Shown here: positions 1 through 8,257 of the stretch, piece by piece
Numbering within the stretch: the stretch's first letter is position 1
Layout: each line of letters opens with the position of its first letter
NCBI GenBank assembly: GCA_020846815.1
Contig: JADLDF010000466.1
Span: forward strand, 1-22,120
Reading direction: 5' to 3'
DNA length: 22,120 nucleotides
Origin: Gammaproteobacteria bacterium
Lineage (GTDB): Bacteria > Pseudomonadota > Gammaproteobacteria > Steroidobacterales > Steroidobacteraceae
Notes under the pieces: generated by a model
The model's input: only the letters and a program-made list of their open reading frames with translations
Told to the model about the DNA's origin: nothing
Databases searched by the model: none
Position numbers and translations under genes: made by a program

Positions 1-545
1 GCATGAGCGCGTTCCAGTCGCTGCTGCTGCGCGATCGGGGCCTGACGATCGGCAGCTACGACAGCCGCTATGTGCTGCCGACCCGCCCGAGCGGCAACGA
101 CCCGGTGCTCGACGACCCGGCGATGGGGCTCTACACCCCCGGCTACGTCGTCGCGTTCAACGAGTACCTGCAGCGCGAGCTCGGCGTGCGCCAGAAGGAA
201 CGGTACGTCCCGATCGCCTTCACCGACGTCAACTTCCGCTGGGACTACGGCTCGGGTCCCGGCATCGTGCTGCCACGCAACGACACCACCGACCTCGCGA
301 TCGTGATGCGCCGCAACCCGAGCTTGCGCCTGTTCGTCGGCACCAGCTACTACGATCTCAACTCCACGCTCGGCGCCGCCGAGTACGCGCTCGCGCATTC
401 GGCGATCCCGCGCGAGCGCCTGACGCTGCGGCCCTACGTGTCGGGCCACATGCCCTACATCGGCGAGCAGAGCGCGGCGGCACTGGCCGCGGACCTGCGC
501 GCTTTCCTGCGCGGGCCGGCACCCGCTCCTGGCGGAGCACGCTGA
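1..545 (+). CDS. S10 serine carboxypeptidase-like protein, C-terminal part (5' end outside window)
   Basis: About 180 residues of the C-terminal half of an alpha/beta-hydrolase peptidase of family S10. The catalytic Asp is seen in GTSYYDLNS (residue 118 counted from the ATG at base 3) and the catalytic His in VSGHMPY (residue 149). The oxyanion NGGPG motif and the GxSxG nucleophile must lie upstream of the window. The ATG at base 3 is unlikely to be the real start, because the sequence aligns end to end with the last third of the other S10 proteins here (for example GSYDSRY against GRNDSRY of the gene at 17177-18736). Its TGA shares one base with the ATG of the next S10 gene, so the two are probably co-transcribed and translationally coupled. 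Substrate unknown; probably an exported exopeptidase like its neighbours. Confidence 0.85.
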   Translation, partial: MSAFQSLLLRDRGLTIGSYDSRYVLPTRPSGNDPVLDDPAMGLYTPGYVVAFNEYLQRELGVRQKERYVPIAFTDVNFRWDYGSGPGIVLPRNDTTDLAIVMRRNPSLRLFVGTSYYDLNSTLGAAEYALAHSAIPRERLTLRPYVSGHMPYIGEQSAAALAADLRAFLRGPAPAPGGAR

Positions 546-2107
546 TGCGGCCATTGCGCGTCGCCGCGCTGCTGACGGCGGCGGCAGTCGCGCCGGATGC
601 GGCGTCGGCCCAGACTGGCAGTGCCGAGCCGGTCCGCGCCATCGCCGCACCGACCGAGGTCGTCGACACGCTGGTGGAACCTGCTTCGGCGAGACGATCC
701 ATCGTGCTCGGCGGCCGGCGCATCGACTATCGTGCGAGCTGGTCGGAGACCGTGCTGAAGGACGCCGCCGGCGTGCCACAAGCGACGATCTCGGCGACGA
801 GCTACGTCCGCGAAAACGCGAAGGATCGCGCGACACGGCCCGTCATGGTGTTCTTCAACGGCGGCCCGGGCGCCTCGTCCTCGCCGCTGCACTTCGAAGC
901 CTTCGGCCCGCGCAAGCGCCCCTCGCGCAGCGCCGGACCCGACGCAGCGATGACGGACAATCCGGCGAGCCCCATCGACGTCGCCGACCTGCTGTTCGTC
1001 GACCCGGTCGGCACCGGCTTCAGCCGCGAGCTGCGCGCCGGCGGCGGCAAGCCGTACTGGAGCACCACGGGCGATCCGGCGTCCGTGCTGACGCTGATCC
1101 GCGACTGGCTGCGCGCGAATGGCCGCGAGCACTCGCCGCTGATCGTCACCGGCCAGAGTTACGGCGGCACCCGCGCCGCGCTGATGGCAAAGGACATGGC
1201 CGACCTGAACGTCGCCGCCCTGGTGCTGGTCGCGCCGGTGCTGGACTATTCGGCCGGCGCCAGCGCGCCCGGCAACGACAACCCGCAAGTCTTCAACCTG
1301 CCGACCATGGCGGTCGCCGCCTGGCATCACGGCAAAGTCGCGCGCGACGACCGCGACGTCGCCACCGTCTGGGAACAGGCCCGCGAGTTCGCGCAGGGCG
1401 AGTATCTGCGCGCGCTCGCGCTCGGCAACCGGCTGCCGCAGGCGGAAGCCGAGCGGCTCGCCGCGCGCATCGCCGCGCTGACCGGCCTGCCCGCCGCCGA
1501 TGTGCTGGCGGCGAACCTGCGCATCGACTCGCAGACCTTCCTCGAAAGCCTGCTCGCGAGCGAAAACCGCGTAGTCGGCCGCCTCGACACCCGGGTCGCC
1601 GCAGCAAAGCCCGAGAAGCCGCTGAATCCCGACCGCCCGGCCGCGGCGAACGACCCCTCGCTTGGGTTAGGCCGCAGCAACGTGATCCGCTCGCCGCTGC
1701 TCGCGCGCTATTTCCGCGAGGAGATCGGCGTCCGCACCACCCGCGACTACTTCGGCCTGACACTCGACGTGAACTTCAACTTCGACTGGACCGCAACGCT
1801 CGCAGGCTCCCCCGCGAGCCCGCGCTTCTGGTTCACGACCACACCGAACCTCGCGAAGCTGCTGGGCGAGCAGCCGCGCGCGCGCCTGCTGGTCGTCGCC
1901 GGCTACTACGACCTCGCGGTGCCGCTGCTGTCCGTGCAGCACGCGCTGTCGCACGCAGGCCTGCCCGAGGATCGCGTCGAGCTGCTCGCGCTGCCCGGCA
2001 GCCACTCCCCCTACGACGACCCGGCGAGCCACGAGCGGCTCGCGGCGAAGCTGCGCGCGCTCGCGACCGAAGCCCAGCGGAAGTCCGAAGGCGCTGCGGA
2101 TCACTGA
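545..2107 (+). CDS. S10 family serine carboxypeptidase-like protein, secreted
   Basis: 520 residues with an N-terminal Sec-type signal (hydrophobic AALLTAAAVA, likely cleavage near ASA-Q at about residue 23). The family motifs are all present in order: FFNGGPGASS around residue 103-112 (oxyanion hole), LFVDPVGTGFS, nucleophile Ser205 in TGQSYGG, Asp456 in AGYYDLAVPL, and His487 in LPGSHSPYD. Known family role: removal of C-terminal residues from peptides by a Ser-Asp-His triad. The bacterial members of this type are poorly characterised, so the actual substrate is not known. The ATG overlaps the preceding S10 stop by one base, which supports the start and suggests tandem duplication within one transcript. 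It converges on the minus-strand gene ending at 2117 with only 9 bases between; no terminator hairpin is evident there. Confidence 0.9.
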   Translation: MRPLRVAALLTAAAVAPDAASAQTGSAEPVRAIAAPTEVVDTLVEPASARRSIVLGGRRIDYRASWSETVLKDAAGVPQATISATSYVRENAKDRATRPVMVFFNGGPGASSSPLHFEAFGPRKRPSRSAGPDAAMTDNPASPIDVADLLFVDPVGTGFSRELRAGGGKPYWSTTGDPASVLTLIRDWLRANGREHSPLIVTGQSYGGTRAALMAKDMADLNVAALVLVAPVLDYSAGASAPGNDNPQVFNLPTMAVAAWHHGKVARDDRDVATVWEQAREFAQGEYLRALALGNRLPQAEAERLAARIAALTGLPAADVLAANLRIDSQTFLESLLASENRVVGRLDTRVAAAKPEKPLNPDRPAAANDPSLGLGRSNVIRSPLLARYFREEIGVRTTRDYFGLTLDVNFNFDWTATLAGSPASPRFWFTTTPNLAKLLGEQPRARLLVVAGYYDLAVPLLSVQHALSHAGLPEDRVELLALPGSHSPYDDPASHERLAAKLRALATEAQRKSEGAADH

Positions 2108-2116
2108 TCGAGCAAC

Positions 2117-2689
2117 TCACTCCCAGCGTGCGACCTCGTCCGGCGACAGTAGTTGGAAGAAGGCCTCGCCGACCTGACCCTTCAACCGACCCGGCGCGCG
2201 GGCCTCCGGCCGCGGCGTGACGCGCTCGTGCGGCACCGCGGCCATCTGCTCGCCGGTTCCCTCCACCGCATGACCGAAGCCCCGCGAGTTGTCGATCAGC
2301 CGCCACCAGCTCACGCCGAGTCGATACCAGCGGATGCGCGGCAGCGCAGCCGCGATCGCCGGCGGGCAGGTCGCCGGATCGAAGATCGCCGGGAAGCGCG
2401 CCGCGTAGCAGCGCATCGCCTGCGCTTCCTGCTCGCCCGCGAGCTGCACGGCCTCGCCGCGCAGCTGCACGCCCTTGATCGCCGCCCAGTCGTCGACGTC
2501 GTCCTGGATCGTCGCCGCGACCCGCGGGTCCGCGGCGAGATTGCGCGCGTGCAGCGTGCCGGGCGCCGACAGGAAATAGAGGTGCGCACCGTCGCAGGCG
2601 TAGAACACTGCGGCGGCCGCGGCGCCCGCGGGGCCGGTCGTCGCGAGCGTCATCACGGCATGGCGTGCGAGGTAGTCGTGCAGGCTCAT
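2117..2689 (-). CDS. Pyridoxamine 5'-phosphate oxidase-fold (FMN split-barrel) family protein
   Basis: 190 residues beginning MSLHDYLARHAVMTLATT. The pattern of a short N-terminal helix, a strand with VMTLATTGP, a small-residue strand ending VFYACDGAHLYFLS, then LHARNLAADPRVAATI and a GVQLRGEAV strand is typical of small pyridoxamine-phosphate-oxidase-like flavin proteins. These bind FMN, F420 or haem and act as oxidoreductases or stress proteins. The full open frame runs up to 2752, but the extra 21 residues would be read through a palindrome, so the ATG at 2689 is preferred. It stands alone on the minus strand between plus-strand genes. The cofactor and substrate cannot be told from sequence alone. 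Confidence 0.8.
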   Translation of the reverse strand: MSLHDYLARHAVMTLATTGPAGAAAAAVFYACDGAHLYFLSAPGTLHARNLAADPRVAATIQDDVDDWAAIKGVQLRGEAVQLAGEQEAQAMRCYAARFPAIFDPATCPPAIAAALPRIRWYRLGVSWWRLIDNSRGFGHAVEGTGEQMAAVPHERVTPRPEARAPGRLKGQVGEAFFQLLSPDEVARWE

Positions 2690-2709
2690 GCCGCAAGACG
2701 GTAGATCCG

Positions 2710-2734
2710 AGGTGTCCTTCTGTAAAGGACACCT
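2710..2734. promoter_or_regulatory. Perfect 10-bp-arm palindrome, candidate operator upstream of the FMN-barrel gene
   Basis: AGGTGTCCTT at 2710-2719 and its exact reverse complement AAGGACACCT at 2725-2734, separated by five bases (CTGTA). It lies 20 bp upstream of the ATG at 2689 and about 90 bp upstream of the toxin-antitoxin pair. No T tract follows on either strand, and the position before a start codon argues for a repressor or activator site rather than a terminator. The cognate regulator is not identified in the window. Confidence 0.6.
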
Positions 2735-2785
2735 TCCCCGACTGATTGGCACCGGTTCACCGAGTTGCCTCCCGTCGATCCAGAT

Positions 2786-2805
2786 GACTAGTATTCTAAC
2801 TAGTC
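2786..2805. promoter_or_regulatory. Palindromic operator of the Phd/YefM-PIN toxin-antitoxin operon
   Basis: GACTAGT (2786-2792) and ACTAGTC (2799-2805) form a perfect inverted repeat around ATTCTA. It sits 21 bases before the antitoxin ATG in an AT-rich patch that also holds a possible -10 (TATTCT, 2792-2797); no convincing -35 was found. Phd/YefM antitoxins usually autoregulate through such palindromes, so this is the expected autorepression site. A GAGGA ribosome-binding site follows at 2815-2819. Confidence 0.65.
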
Positions 2806-2826
2806 TGTAATGCTGAGGATCCGAAC

Positions 2827-3084
2827 ATGAAAAGCTGGCCCGTACAGGACGCCAAGGCGCGCTTCAGCGAGTTCCTCCAGGCGAGCCTGAAGCACGGCCC
2901 GCAGATGGTCACGCTCCGCGGTTCGGAGGCCGCCGTGCTGGTGCCGGTCGAGGAATGGCGTCGCCTCAACGCCCGTGCACGAAGGGGATTGAAGAGCGTG
3001 CTGCTGTCGGCAGAAGCCCGTGGCGACCTAGACCTCGCTCCTCGCGGCCGGCTGCGCCGGCGTCCACCCGCCGAGCTGCCCTGA
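2827..3084 (+). CDS. Phd/YefM-family antitoxin
   Basis: 85 residues starting MKSWPVQDAKARFSEFLQ, the standard N-terminal DNA-binding and dimerisation fold of Phd/YefM antitoxins, followed by the VTLRGSEAAVLVPVEEWRRL strand-helix that precedes the toxin-binding tail. The tail (from about residue 60) is Arg/Pro-rich and probably disordered until bound to toxin. The start is supported by GAGGA seven bases upstream of ATG. The TGA at 3082-3084 overlaps the toxin ATG by one base, giving coupled synthesis. Expected role: neutralises the PIN toxin and represses its own promoter through the palindrome at 2786-2805. Confidence 0.88.
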   Translation: MKSWPVQDAKARFSEFLQASLKHGPQMVTLRGSEAAVLVPVEEWRRLNARARRGLKSVLLSAEARGDLDLAPRGRLRRRPPAELP

Positions 3085-3509
3085 TGGCCTACCTTCTGGA
3101 TACGAACGTCGTATCGGAGCTGCGCAAGCGCAAACCCCATGGTTCGGTCGTGGCATGGGTGCAGAAGCTGCCGGAAACGTCGATGTTCCTCTCGGCCGTG
3201 ACGCTCGGCGAGATCCAGGCAGGCATCGAACGGACTCGGGCCCTGGATCCCGCCAAGGCGGATGAACTGGAAAGCTGGCTGGACGACCTCGCTGCGACGA
3301 GCAGCGTGCTGCCCGCCGATGGCGCCGTGCTGCGCCGCTGGGCCCAGCTCACGCACGGCAAGACCAACCACCCTCTCGAGGATGCACTGATCGCAGCCAC
3401 CGCCCTCGTTCACGACCTGACAGTCGCTACGCGCAACGTCGCCGACTTCGAGGCCTTCGGCGTCAGGCTGGTCAATCCGTTTTCGCTGCGCACCGGCGCG
3501 TCTTCGTAG
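3084..3509 (+). CDS. PIN-domain toxin (VapC/FitB-like ribonuclease)
   Basis: 141 residues with a complete PIN domain. The conserved acidic residues that bind Mg/Mn are visible: Asp6 in YLLDTNVVSEL, Glu43 in AVTLGEIQAG, Asp100 in LEDALIAATA and Asp121 in TRNVADFEAFG. PIN toxins of this kind cleave RNA, commonly tRNA or rRNA; the target here is unknown. A longer frame exists upstream, but the ATG overlapping the antitoxin TGA gives the normal length and first motif, so it is the start. All four catalytic acidic residues are kept, so the toxin is probably active. Confidence 0.9.
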   Translation: MAYLLDTNVVSELRKRKPHGSVVAWVQKLPETSMFLSAVTLGEIQAGIERTRALDPAKADELESWLDDLAATSSVLPADGAVLRRWAQLTHGKTNHPLEDALIAATALVHDLTVATRNVADFEAFGVRLVNPFSLRTGASS

Positions 3510-3690
3510 ATCGAGCCGGCATCTACCAACACAGGCACCCTTGCATAGCAGCATTGTTCTTGCGCTCTGAATCCCGAACGCGCAATTGCAAGCCGAAGCC
3601 TGGTAACTACGCCGGCCATCCCGCAAAGAATCCCCGTGCCGATGCCCGAGAATGACCGGACCGCCTCGACTCGTCCGGAGCACGCCGGCC

Positions 3691-5448
3691 ATGAACTTTC
3701 GCATATCCACTCGCCTGTTGGGTTGCATCGCGACGCTCGGCCTCGCCTTCGCTGCAACCGCTGAGGCGGCCGATCCGCCCGCATCGTCGTTCCCCCGCGA
3801 ATTCGGCTACGTGACGCTGAGGGACGGCACTCGCCTCGCCTACGTCGTCTACCTGCCTGCGGCCAAGGGAAAATTCCCGACGGTATTGCAGTACGAACCC
3901 TACGTCGGCGCGGGCAGCCCTCCCAGCGTGCAGTGGCTCTCGAACGGGTACGCCCTGGTGCTCGTGAACGTGAGGGGCACTGGCTGCTCGCAGGGCGAGT
4001 TGGATCTGTTCGGACCGAAAGAAGGACCAGACGGTGTCGAGGTCATCGACTGGATCGGGCGGCAGCCGTGGAGCAATCGCCGCGTCGGCATGATCGGCGG
4101 CTCATACCCGGGCCACACCCAGATCCTGGTCGCCGCGCAGCAGCCGACACTGTTGAAGGCCATCAGTCCTTCCGCGATCACCGCAAGCGTGTATGACGAG
4201 ATCATCTACCCCGGTGGCATCTTCAACGTCGGTTTCGCATCGCGCTGGAGCTTGATGCATCAGCCTGGCGCGGAGGCCTTCGGGGTCAAGGCGCGCATCG
4301 GTTGGGGCGACACCGAATGCGCAGCCAACTACAAGAGCCACCCGCCGCCGACGCTGCTCGCGACCGGCCGCGCACATCCGTTCGACGACGAGTGGATGCG
4401 CACGCGTTCGCTCGGCTACTACGCCGCGCGCGTGAAGGTCCCGACGTACATTTCGCAGACCTGGCAGGACAACCAGACGCTCGTGACGGGCGCGACGGAG
4501 GTTTACCGGCAGCTCACGGTGCCGAAGCGACTCGCACTGTCGCCGGGCGGCCACGGCGCGATCTACGTCCAGCGCGCATTCCAGGACGATCTCGTGCGCT
4601 GGATGGACCGCTGGCTCAAGGGTTCCCGCAATGGCATCGAGAAAGAGCCGCCGGTCATGGTGTACTGGGAAATCGGTGCTTCGGGCACGCCCCCTGCGCC
4701 GAGCTGGGTGACACGGCACGACGCCTGGCCGGTGAAAGAAATGGCGGCACGCACGTTCTATCTCACCGGAGACGGCAAGCTGGTCGCGACGGCTCCGCCT
4801 GACGACGCTTCCCGACCCGCGACCCGGAGCTACACGTTCCCGTCCGGCGTCGAGCTGGTCGGCGACAATGCCCAGTTCGCGCTGCCACCGGATCCGACCG
4901 GCTCCCTCGAATGGACCAGTGAACCGCTCGGCGAAGACCTGACGATTCTCGGTTCGGCGGACCTGACGTTCTTCGTGTCGTCCGAGAATGTCGACACCGA
5001 CTTCGTCATCGCCCTGCACGACATCTACCCGAACGGCGACGTGCAGTATCTGCAGCGCAGCTTTCTGCGCGCCTCGATGCGCCGGATCGATGAAGCCCGC
5101 TCGCGGCCCGACCATCTGCAACGCACCTACGACCGGACCGAGCCGCTGATTCCGGGCCAGGTCTACGAGATCCGCGTGATGCTGCCGCCCCTGGGTGCAG
5201 TGCTGCGCGCGGGACATCGGCTCGGCGTCGCTCTGCTCGCGCCCTCGGCGGTTCCGCAACCCGACTGGGGTTTGCTGCCGCTGGACCTGCCGGGCCGCAA
5301 CACCGTGCATTTTTCGTCGCGGTATCCGTCGCGGGTCAGCATACCCGCGGCATCCGGACTACCCGTTCCAGGGCCGGAGCCGCGCTGCGGTACGCTGGCC
5401 TATCAACCATGCCGACGAGCTCCGCCCGCCACCCCGGGCGGCAGGTGA
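3691..5448 (+). CDS. Secreted CocE/NonD-family (S15-like) alpha/beta hydrolase
   Basis: 585 residues from ATG 3691, chosen because it begins a clean signal peptide (MNFRISTRLLGC..., cleavage near AEA-AD at about 27) and has GGAG ten bases upstream; an in-frame start at 3652 would bury the signal. Motifs of the Xaa-Pro dipeptidyl peptidase/cocaine esterase group are present: VNVRGTGCSQGELDLF, nucleophile Ser138 in IGGSYPGHTQ, probable Asp260 in TWQDNQTL, and His288 in SPGGHGAIY. A C-terminal jelly-roll domain follows (about 390-570; FVIALHDIYPNGDVQYLQRS). Family members hydrolyse esters, acylated amides or Xaa-Pro peptides; which applies here is not determined. It is followed after five bases by the broken S10 gene, so the two form a small operon. 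Confidence 0.88.
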   Translation: MNFRISTRLLGCIATLGLAFAATAEAADPPASSFPREFGYVTLRDGTRLAYVVYLPAAKGKFPTVLQYEPYVGAGSPPSVQWLSNGYALVLVNVRGTGCSQGELDLFGPKEGPDGVEVIDWIGRQPWSNRRVGMIGGSYPGHTQILVAAQQPTLLKAISPSAITASVYDEIIYPGGIFNVGFASRWSLMHQPGAEAFGVKARIGWGDTECAANYKSHPPPTLLATGRAHPFDDEWMRTRSLGYYAARVKVPTYISQTWQDNQTLVTGATEVYRQLTVPKRLALSPGGHGAIYVQRAFQDDLVRWMDRWLKGSRNGIEKEPPVMVYWEIGASGTPPAPSWVTRHDAWPVKEMAARTFYLTGDGKLVATAPPDDASRPATRSYTFPSGVELVGDNAQFALPPDPTGSLEWTSEPLGEDLTILGSADLTFFVSSENVDTDFVIALHDIYPNGDVQYLQRSFLRASMRRIDEARSRPDHLQRTYDRTEPLIPGQVYEIRVMLPPLGAVLRAGHRLGVALLAPSAVPQPDWGLLPLDLPGRNTVHFSSRYPSRVSIPAASGLPVPGPEPRCGTLAYQPCRRAPPATPGGR

Positions 5449-5453
5449 GATCA

Positions 5454-6690
5454 ATGAAGATCCTCGCGCGCTGCCCGTACCTCGCCGTCGTATTGTTGCT
5501 GCTTGATATGCTCGGAGGCGCGCTCGCAGCTGCTGCAGGCTCTGACCCTGCCACACCGGAGATCACAACGTCTCCATCGGGCAAGCTGATTCCCGCGGCA
5601 CGCGCCACGGCCAGCGTCGCGACGCCTGCGGGCGCGCTGCGCTACGTGGTCACCTGGGCGGAGTGGCCCGTGACCGATGCCGGCGGAACCGCCCACGCCA
5701 CCATTTCCGCGCTGACCTACGAGCGCGCCGCGGGCCGCGGTGCCGCAACCCGCCCGTCATCTTCGCGTTCAACGGCGGGCCCGGCGCTGCCGGCACCGGG
5801 CTCGGCTTCGGCGTGCTCGCACCCCTGAAATACGTGACCCGCAACGGCGAGCGCGTCCTCGCCGAGAACCCCGACCCCCTGCTCGACGTCGCCGACCTCG
5901 TGATCATCGATACGCCGGGCTCGGGCTTCACCCGCGAGCTGCGCCCGGGGCGGCTACTCGCACCTGTACACGGCGACGTCCGACGCCGCGGCCACGGAGA
6001 TGCTGATCCGTCGCTGGATCGCCGAACACGGGCGACAGGCATCGCCCGTATACATCGTCGGCGCTCGACGTGAGCGACATCCCGGGATCTGCGGGTGCGC
6101 CCGACAACGCGTTCGTCTTCGACTTCCCGACCATGGCCGTTGCCGCGCTCGAGCATCGCCGGATCGAGGCGGCGGGACGCAGCGCGCAGCAGGTGTACGA
6201 CGCGGCCCGCGCCTTCGCGGAGACCGAATTGCTGACGGCGCTCGCGCAGGGTGCGGCGCTCCCCGCGGAGCGTCGCGCGAACCTCGCGCAGCGCATGGAG
6301 AACGAGGTGGTCGGCGAGTACCTGCTTAGCTTCGGCGTCCAGGCCAGCGAGCCCTACGTGGCACTCAACCTGAACATGAACCTAAACCTCGACTGGGCCT
6401 TCGGGTCGCGCGCGATCCAGGACACCGTGCGGCTCAACCCCACACCACGGATCGGCGCCCTGATGGCCCGGCGCGAGTCGCTGCGGCTGCTGCTGTTCGG
6501 CGGGCATTACGACCTCACGAGGACCGTTGCCGCCGCACAGAGCGCGATCACCCACGCCGGTGTCCCGATGGAGCGGGTCGAGATGATCGCCCTGCCCGGC
6601 CCGCACGCCCTCCATGCCGACGATGCGCTGCGCGCCTCGATGGCGCAGCGCATCCGCCAGTTTCTCGTCGCTGGCATCGCCACGCGTTGA
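5454..6690 (+). pseudogene. Decayed S10 serine carboxypeptidase gene (frameshifts plus loss of the nucleophile)
   Basis: The start is intact: AGGTGA five bases before ATG 5454, then a signal peptide (MKILARCPYLAVVLLLLDML). The protein must be read across three frames. The first shift is near 5751-5755 in a C run, after which IFAFNGGPGAAG continues one frame over. The second is near 5945-5953 after FTRELRPG, continuing with GYSHLYTATSDAAATEML. At about 6055-6066 the text jumps from SPVYIVG to ALDVSDIPGS, skipping about 29 residues that in the paralogue at 545-2107 include the GQSYGG nucleophile. A further in-frame loss of roughly 70 residues lies near 6290-6330. The Asp (GGHYDLTRT) and His (LPGPHAL) regions survive. 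Because the serine is physically deleted, this cannot be only sequencing error. Stop at 6688-6690. Confidence 0.88.
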
Positions 6691-6724
6691 GCGCGCGCAG
6701 GGGGCTGAAGAATGTACGGTGCCG

Positions 6725-8257
6725 TCAGTCGGGTCGCGTGCCCCGAAAGAACTCCCGCAGATCGCGCGCGAACTCCGCACGCACCGGCGCGTCCTCGTAC
6801 ATGGCGTGGCCGCCGGAGTAGCACTTGAAGCGGATCGATTCCCTCAACGGCGTCGGCAGACGCCGCTGAGTTTCCTCACCGAGCGCGCAAGGACGGAACG
6901 AATCGTAGAGTCCGCCGGCTACCAGCACGCGCAGGCTCGGGTTTTGCTTCGAGGCCTCCTCGGTCGCAGGCAGCGCAGGCCCAAGCCGCGGCGGCCCGCT
7001 GCCGGAGGCAATTGCGGCGTCGATCGCGGCGCGGCGGTCCTCGGCACTGACATCGGCCGTGGCGTAGTCCCAGCGAGCACCGACCGATTCCGGATAGCGC
7101 GCATCGGGAGAATAGGCATGCTCGAGCGGCTCCAGCCCGACATAGGGCAGCGCGATGCGGAAGCCGAGGTCGCGGCGCAGGTACCGCAGGATCGCTTCGC
7201 GCGCCGGTTGGTCCGGCGGTGCAGTACGGCGCAGGTCGAAGACATAGGCCTGCTGCCCACGGTCCGCGAGCAGCTGCGTGCGGAACTGGCGTGGCGGGAT
7301 CTCGAGTCGACGGCGGTCGATCCTGTCCGCCGGCAGCCCCGTGAAGCGCACCAGGCCCGCGACGATCGCCTCGCGCTCGGCGTCGCTCAGCGCATCGAGC
7401 CGCTGCAGCGCGGGTGCGTAGCTTTCGCGAACCCAGGTCGAGGCAGCGCGCTGGACGGCGACGGGATCCGCCCCCAGCGCGGGATCGCTGCGGCCATGGA
7501 ACAGCGCAGCAGCCGCCATGTCGACGACGCCGAGCGCGCGCCGCAACGGCGCCGGAACGTGTTCCGTATTCAGGCCCCAACCGCCGGAGATCAGGACGAG
7601 TCCGGCAACTCGCTTGCCCCGCGCCTGCAAGGCGTGAGCGACGCTGGCGGCACGCCCTGCACCCCAACTCTCGCCAACGAGGAAGACTGGCGCGTCCTCG
7701 GCATCGTGACTCAGCAGCCAGGCGCGAACGAACTCGGTAACCGAGGCGACATCGCCGCGCGTGCCATAGAACTGTGCCGCGTATTCGACCTTGGCCGGGC
7801 GGCTGAAGCCTGTGCCGATCGGATCGACCAGCACCAGATCGGCGGCGTCGAGCCAACTGTCGTCGTTATCGACCAGTGCAGCACCCTCGGCGCGCTTCGG
7901 CCCTGCGGTCGAGAAGTGCAGCAGCGTCGAATCCGCGCCTGGACCACCGTTCCAGACGAACGCGATCGGTCGCGGCGTTCCCGCCGACGGCAGACGGTAG
8001 GCGACGTAGCCCATGTAGCCCAGCGCCGCGCCGGTCTCGGCCTCGCGGATCGCGAGCCGGCCGATCTCGGCGGTGTAAGGCAGCGGCCGGCCAGACACGC
8101 GCGACTGGTGGCAGGTGACGATTGCGGATTCGCCGTCTTCGAAGGAACCGGCCAGGGCCGCGGCAGCTCCGCAGCGTGGCGAGCCCACCGTCGCCGCAGC
8201 GACCACGGTGGCAGCAGCCCCGGCCAGCACGGCGAGCGCACTCGCCGCCGCCCGCAT
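6725..8257 (-). CDS. S10 family serine carboxypeptidase-like protein, secreted; coupled to TonB receptor
   Basis: 510 residues. The N-terminus MRAAASALAVLAGAAATVVAAA is a Sec signal. Motifs: FVWNGGPGADST at about 100-111, VLVDPIGTGFSRP, nucleophile Ser197 in VGESWGAG, Asp452 in AGGLYDSFRP, and His484 in YSGGHAMYED. The GESWGAG context and the middle region differ from the other S10 copies, so it is a divergent paralogue rather than a fresh duplicate. The ATG at 8257 overlaps the TGA of the TonB-dependent receptor by one base, so the two are translationally coupled, which suggests that the peptidase acts on what the receptor imports. It is the last gene of the long minus-strand operon. Its end converges with the pseudogene end at 6690; no clear terminator is seen in the 34-base gap. 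Confidence 0.9.
   Translation of the reverse strand: MRAAASALAVLAGAAATVVAAATVGSPRCGAAAALAGSFEDGESAIVTCHQSRVSGRPLPYTAEIGRLAIREAETGAALGYMGYVAYRLPSAGTPRPIAFVWNGGPGADSTLLHFSTAGPKRAEGAALVDNDDSWLDAADLVLVDPIGTGFSRPAKVEYAAQFYGTRGDVASVTEFVRAWLLSHDAEDAPVFLVGESWGAGRAASVAHALQARGKRVAGLVLISGGWGLNTEHVPAPLRRALGVVDMAAAALFHGRSDPALGADPVAVQRAASTWVRESYAPALQRLDALSDAEREAIVAGLVRFTGLPADRIDRRRLEIPPRQFRTQLLADRGQQAYVFDLRRTAPPDQPAREAILRYLRRDLGFRIALPYVGLEPLEHAYSPDARYPESVGARWDYATADVSAEDRRAAIDAAIASGSGPPRLGPALPATEEASKQNPSLRVLVAGGLYDSFRPCALGEETQRRLPTPLRESIRFKCYSGGHAMYEDAPVRAEFARDLREFFRGTRPD

Noticed and set aside
3510..3690. Promoter for the CocE-like gene
   Set aside because: TTGCAT (3541) and TTGCAA (3586) occur, but neither has a -10 at acceptable spacing.
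3691..3780. Lipobox-like LLGC near the start of the CocE-like protein
   Set aside because: The Cys comes before the hydrophobic stretch rather than after it; a signal peptidase I site (AEA-AD) fits better.
5740..5955. Reading the broken S10 gene as simple sequencing error
   Set aside because: The first two shifts could be errors in C/G runs, but the loss of about 29 codons around the nucleophile and about 70 further on cannot be explained that way.
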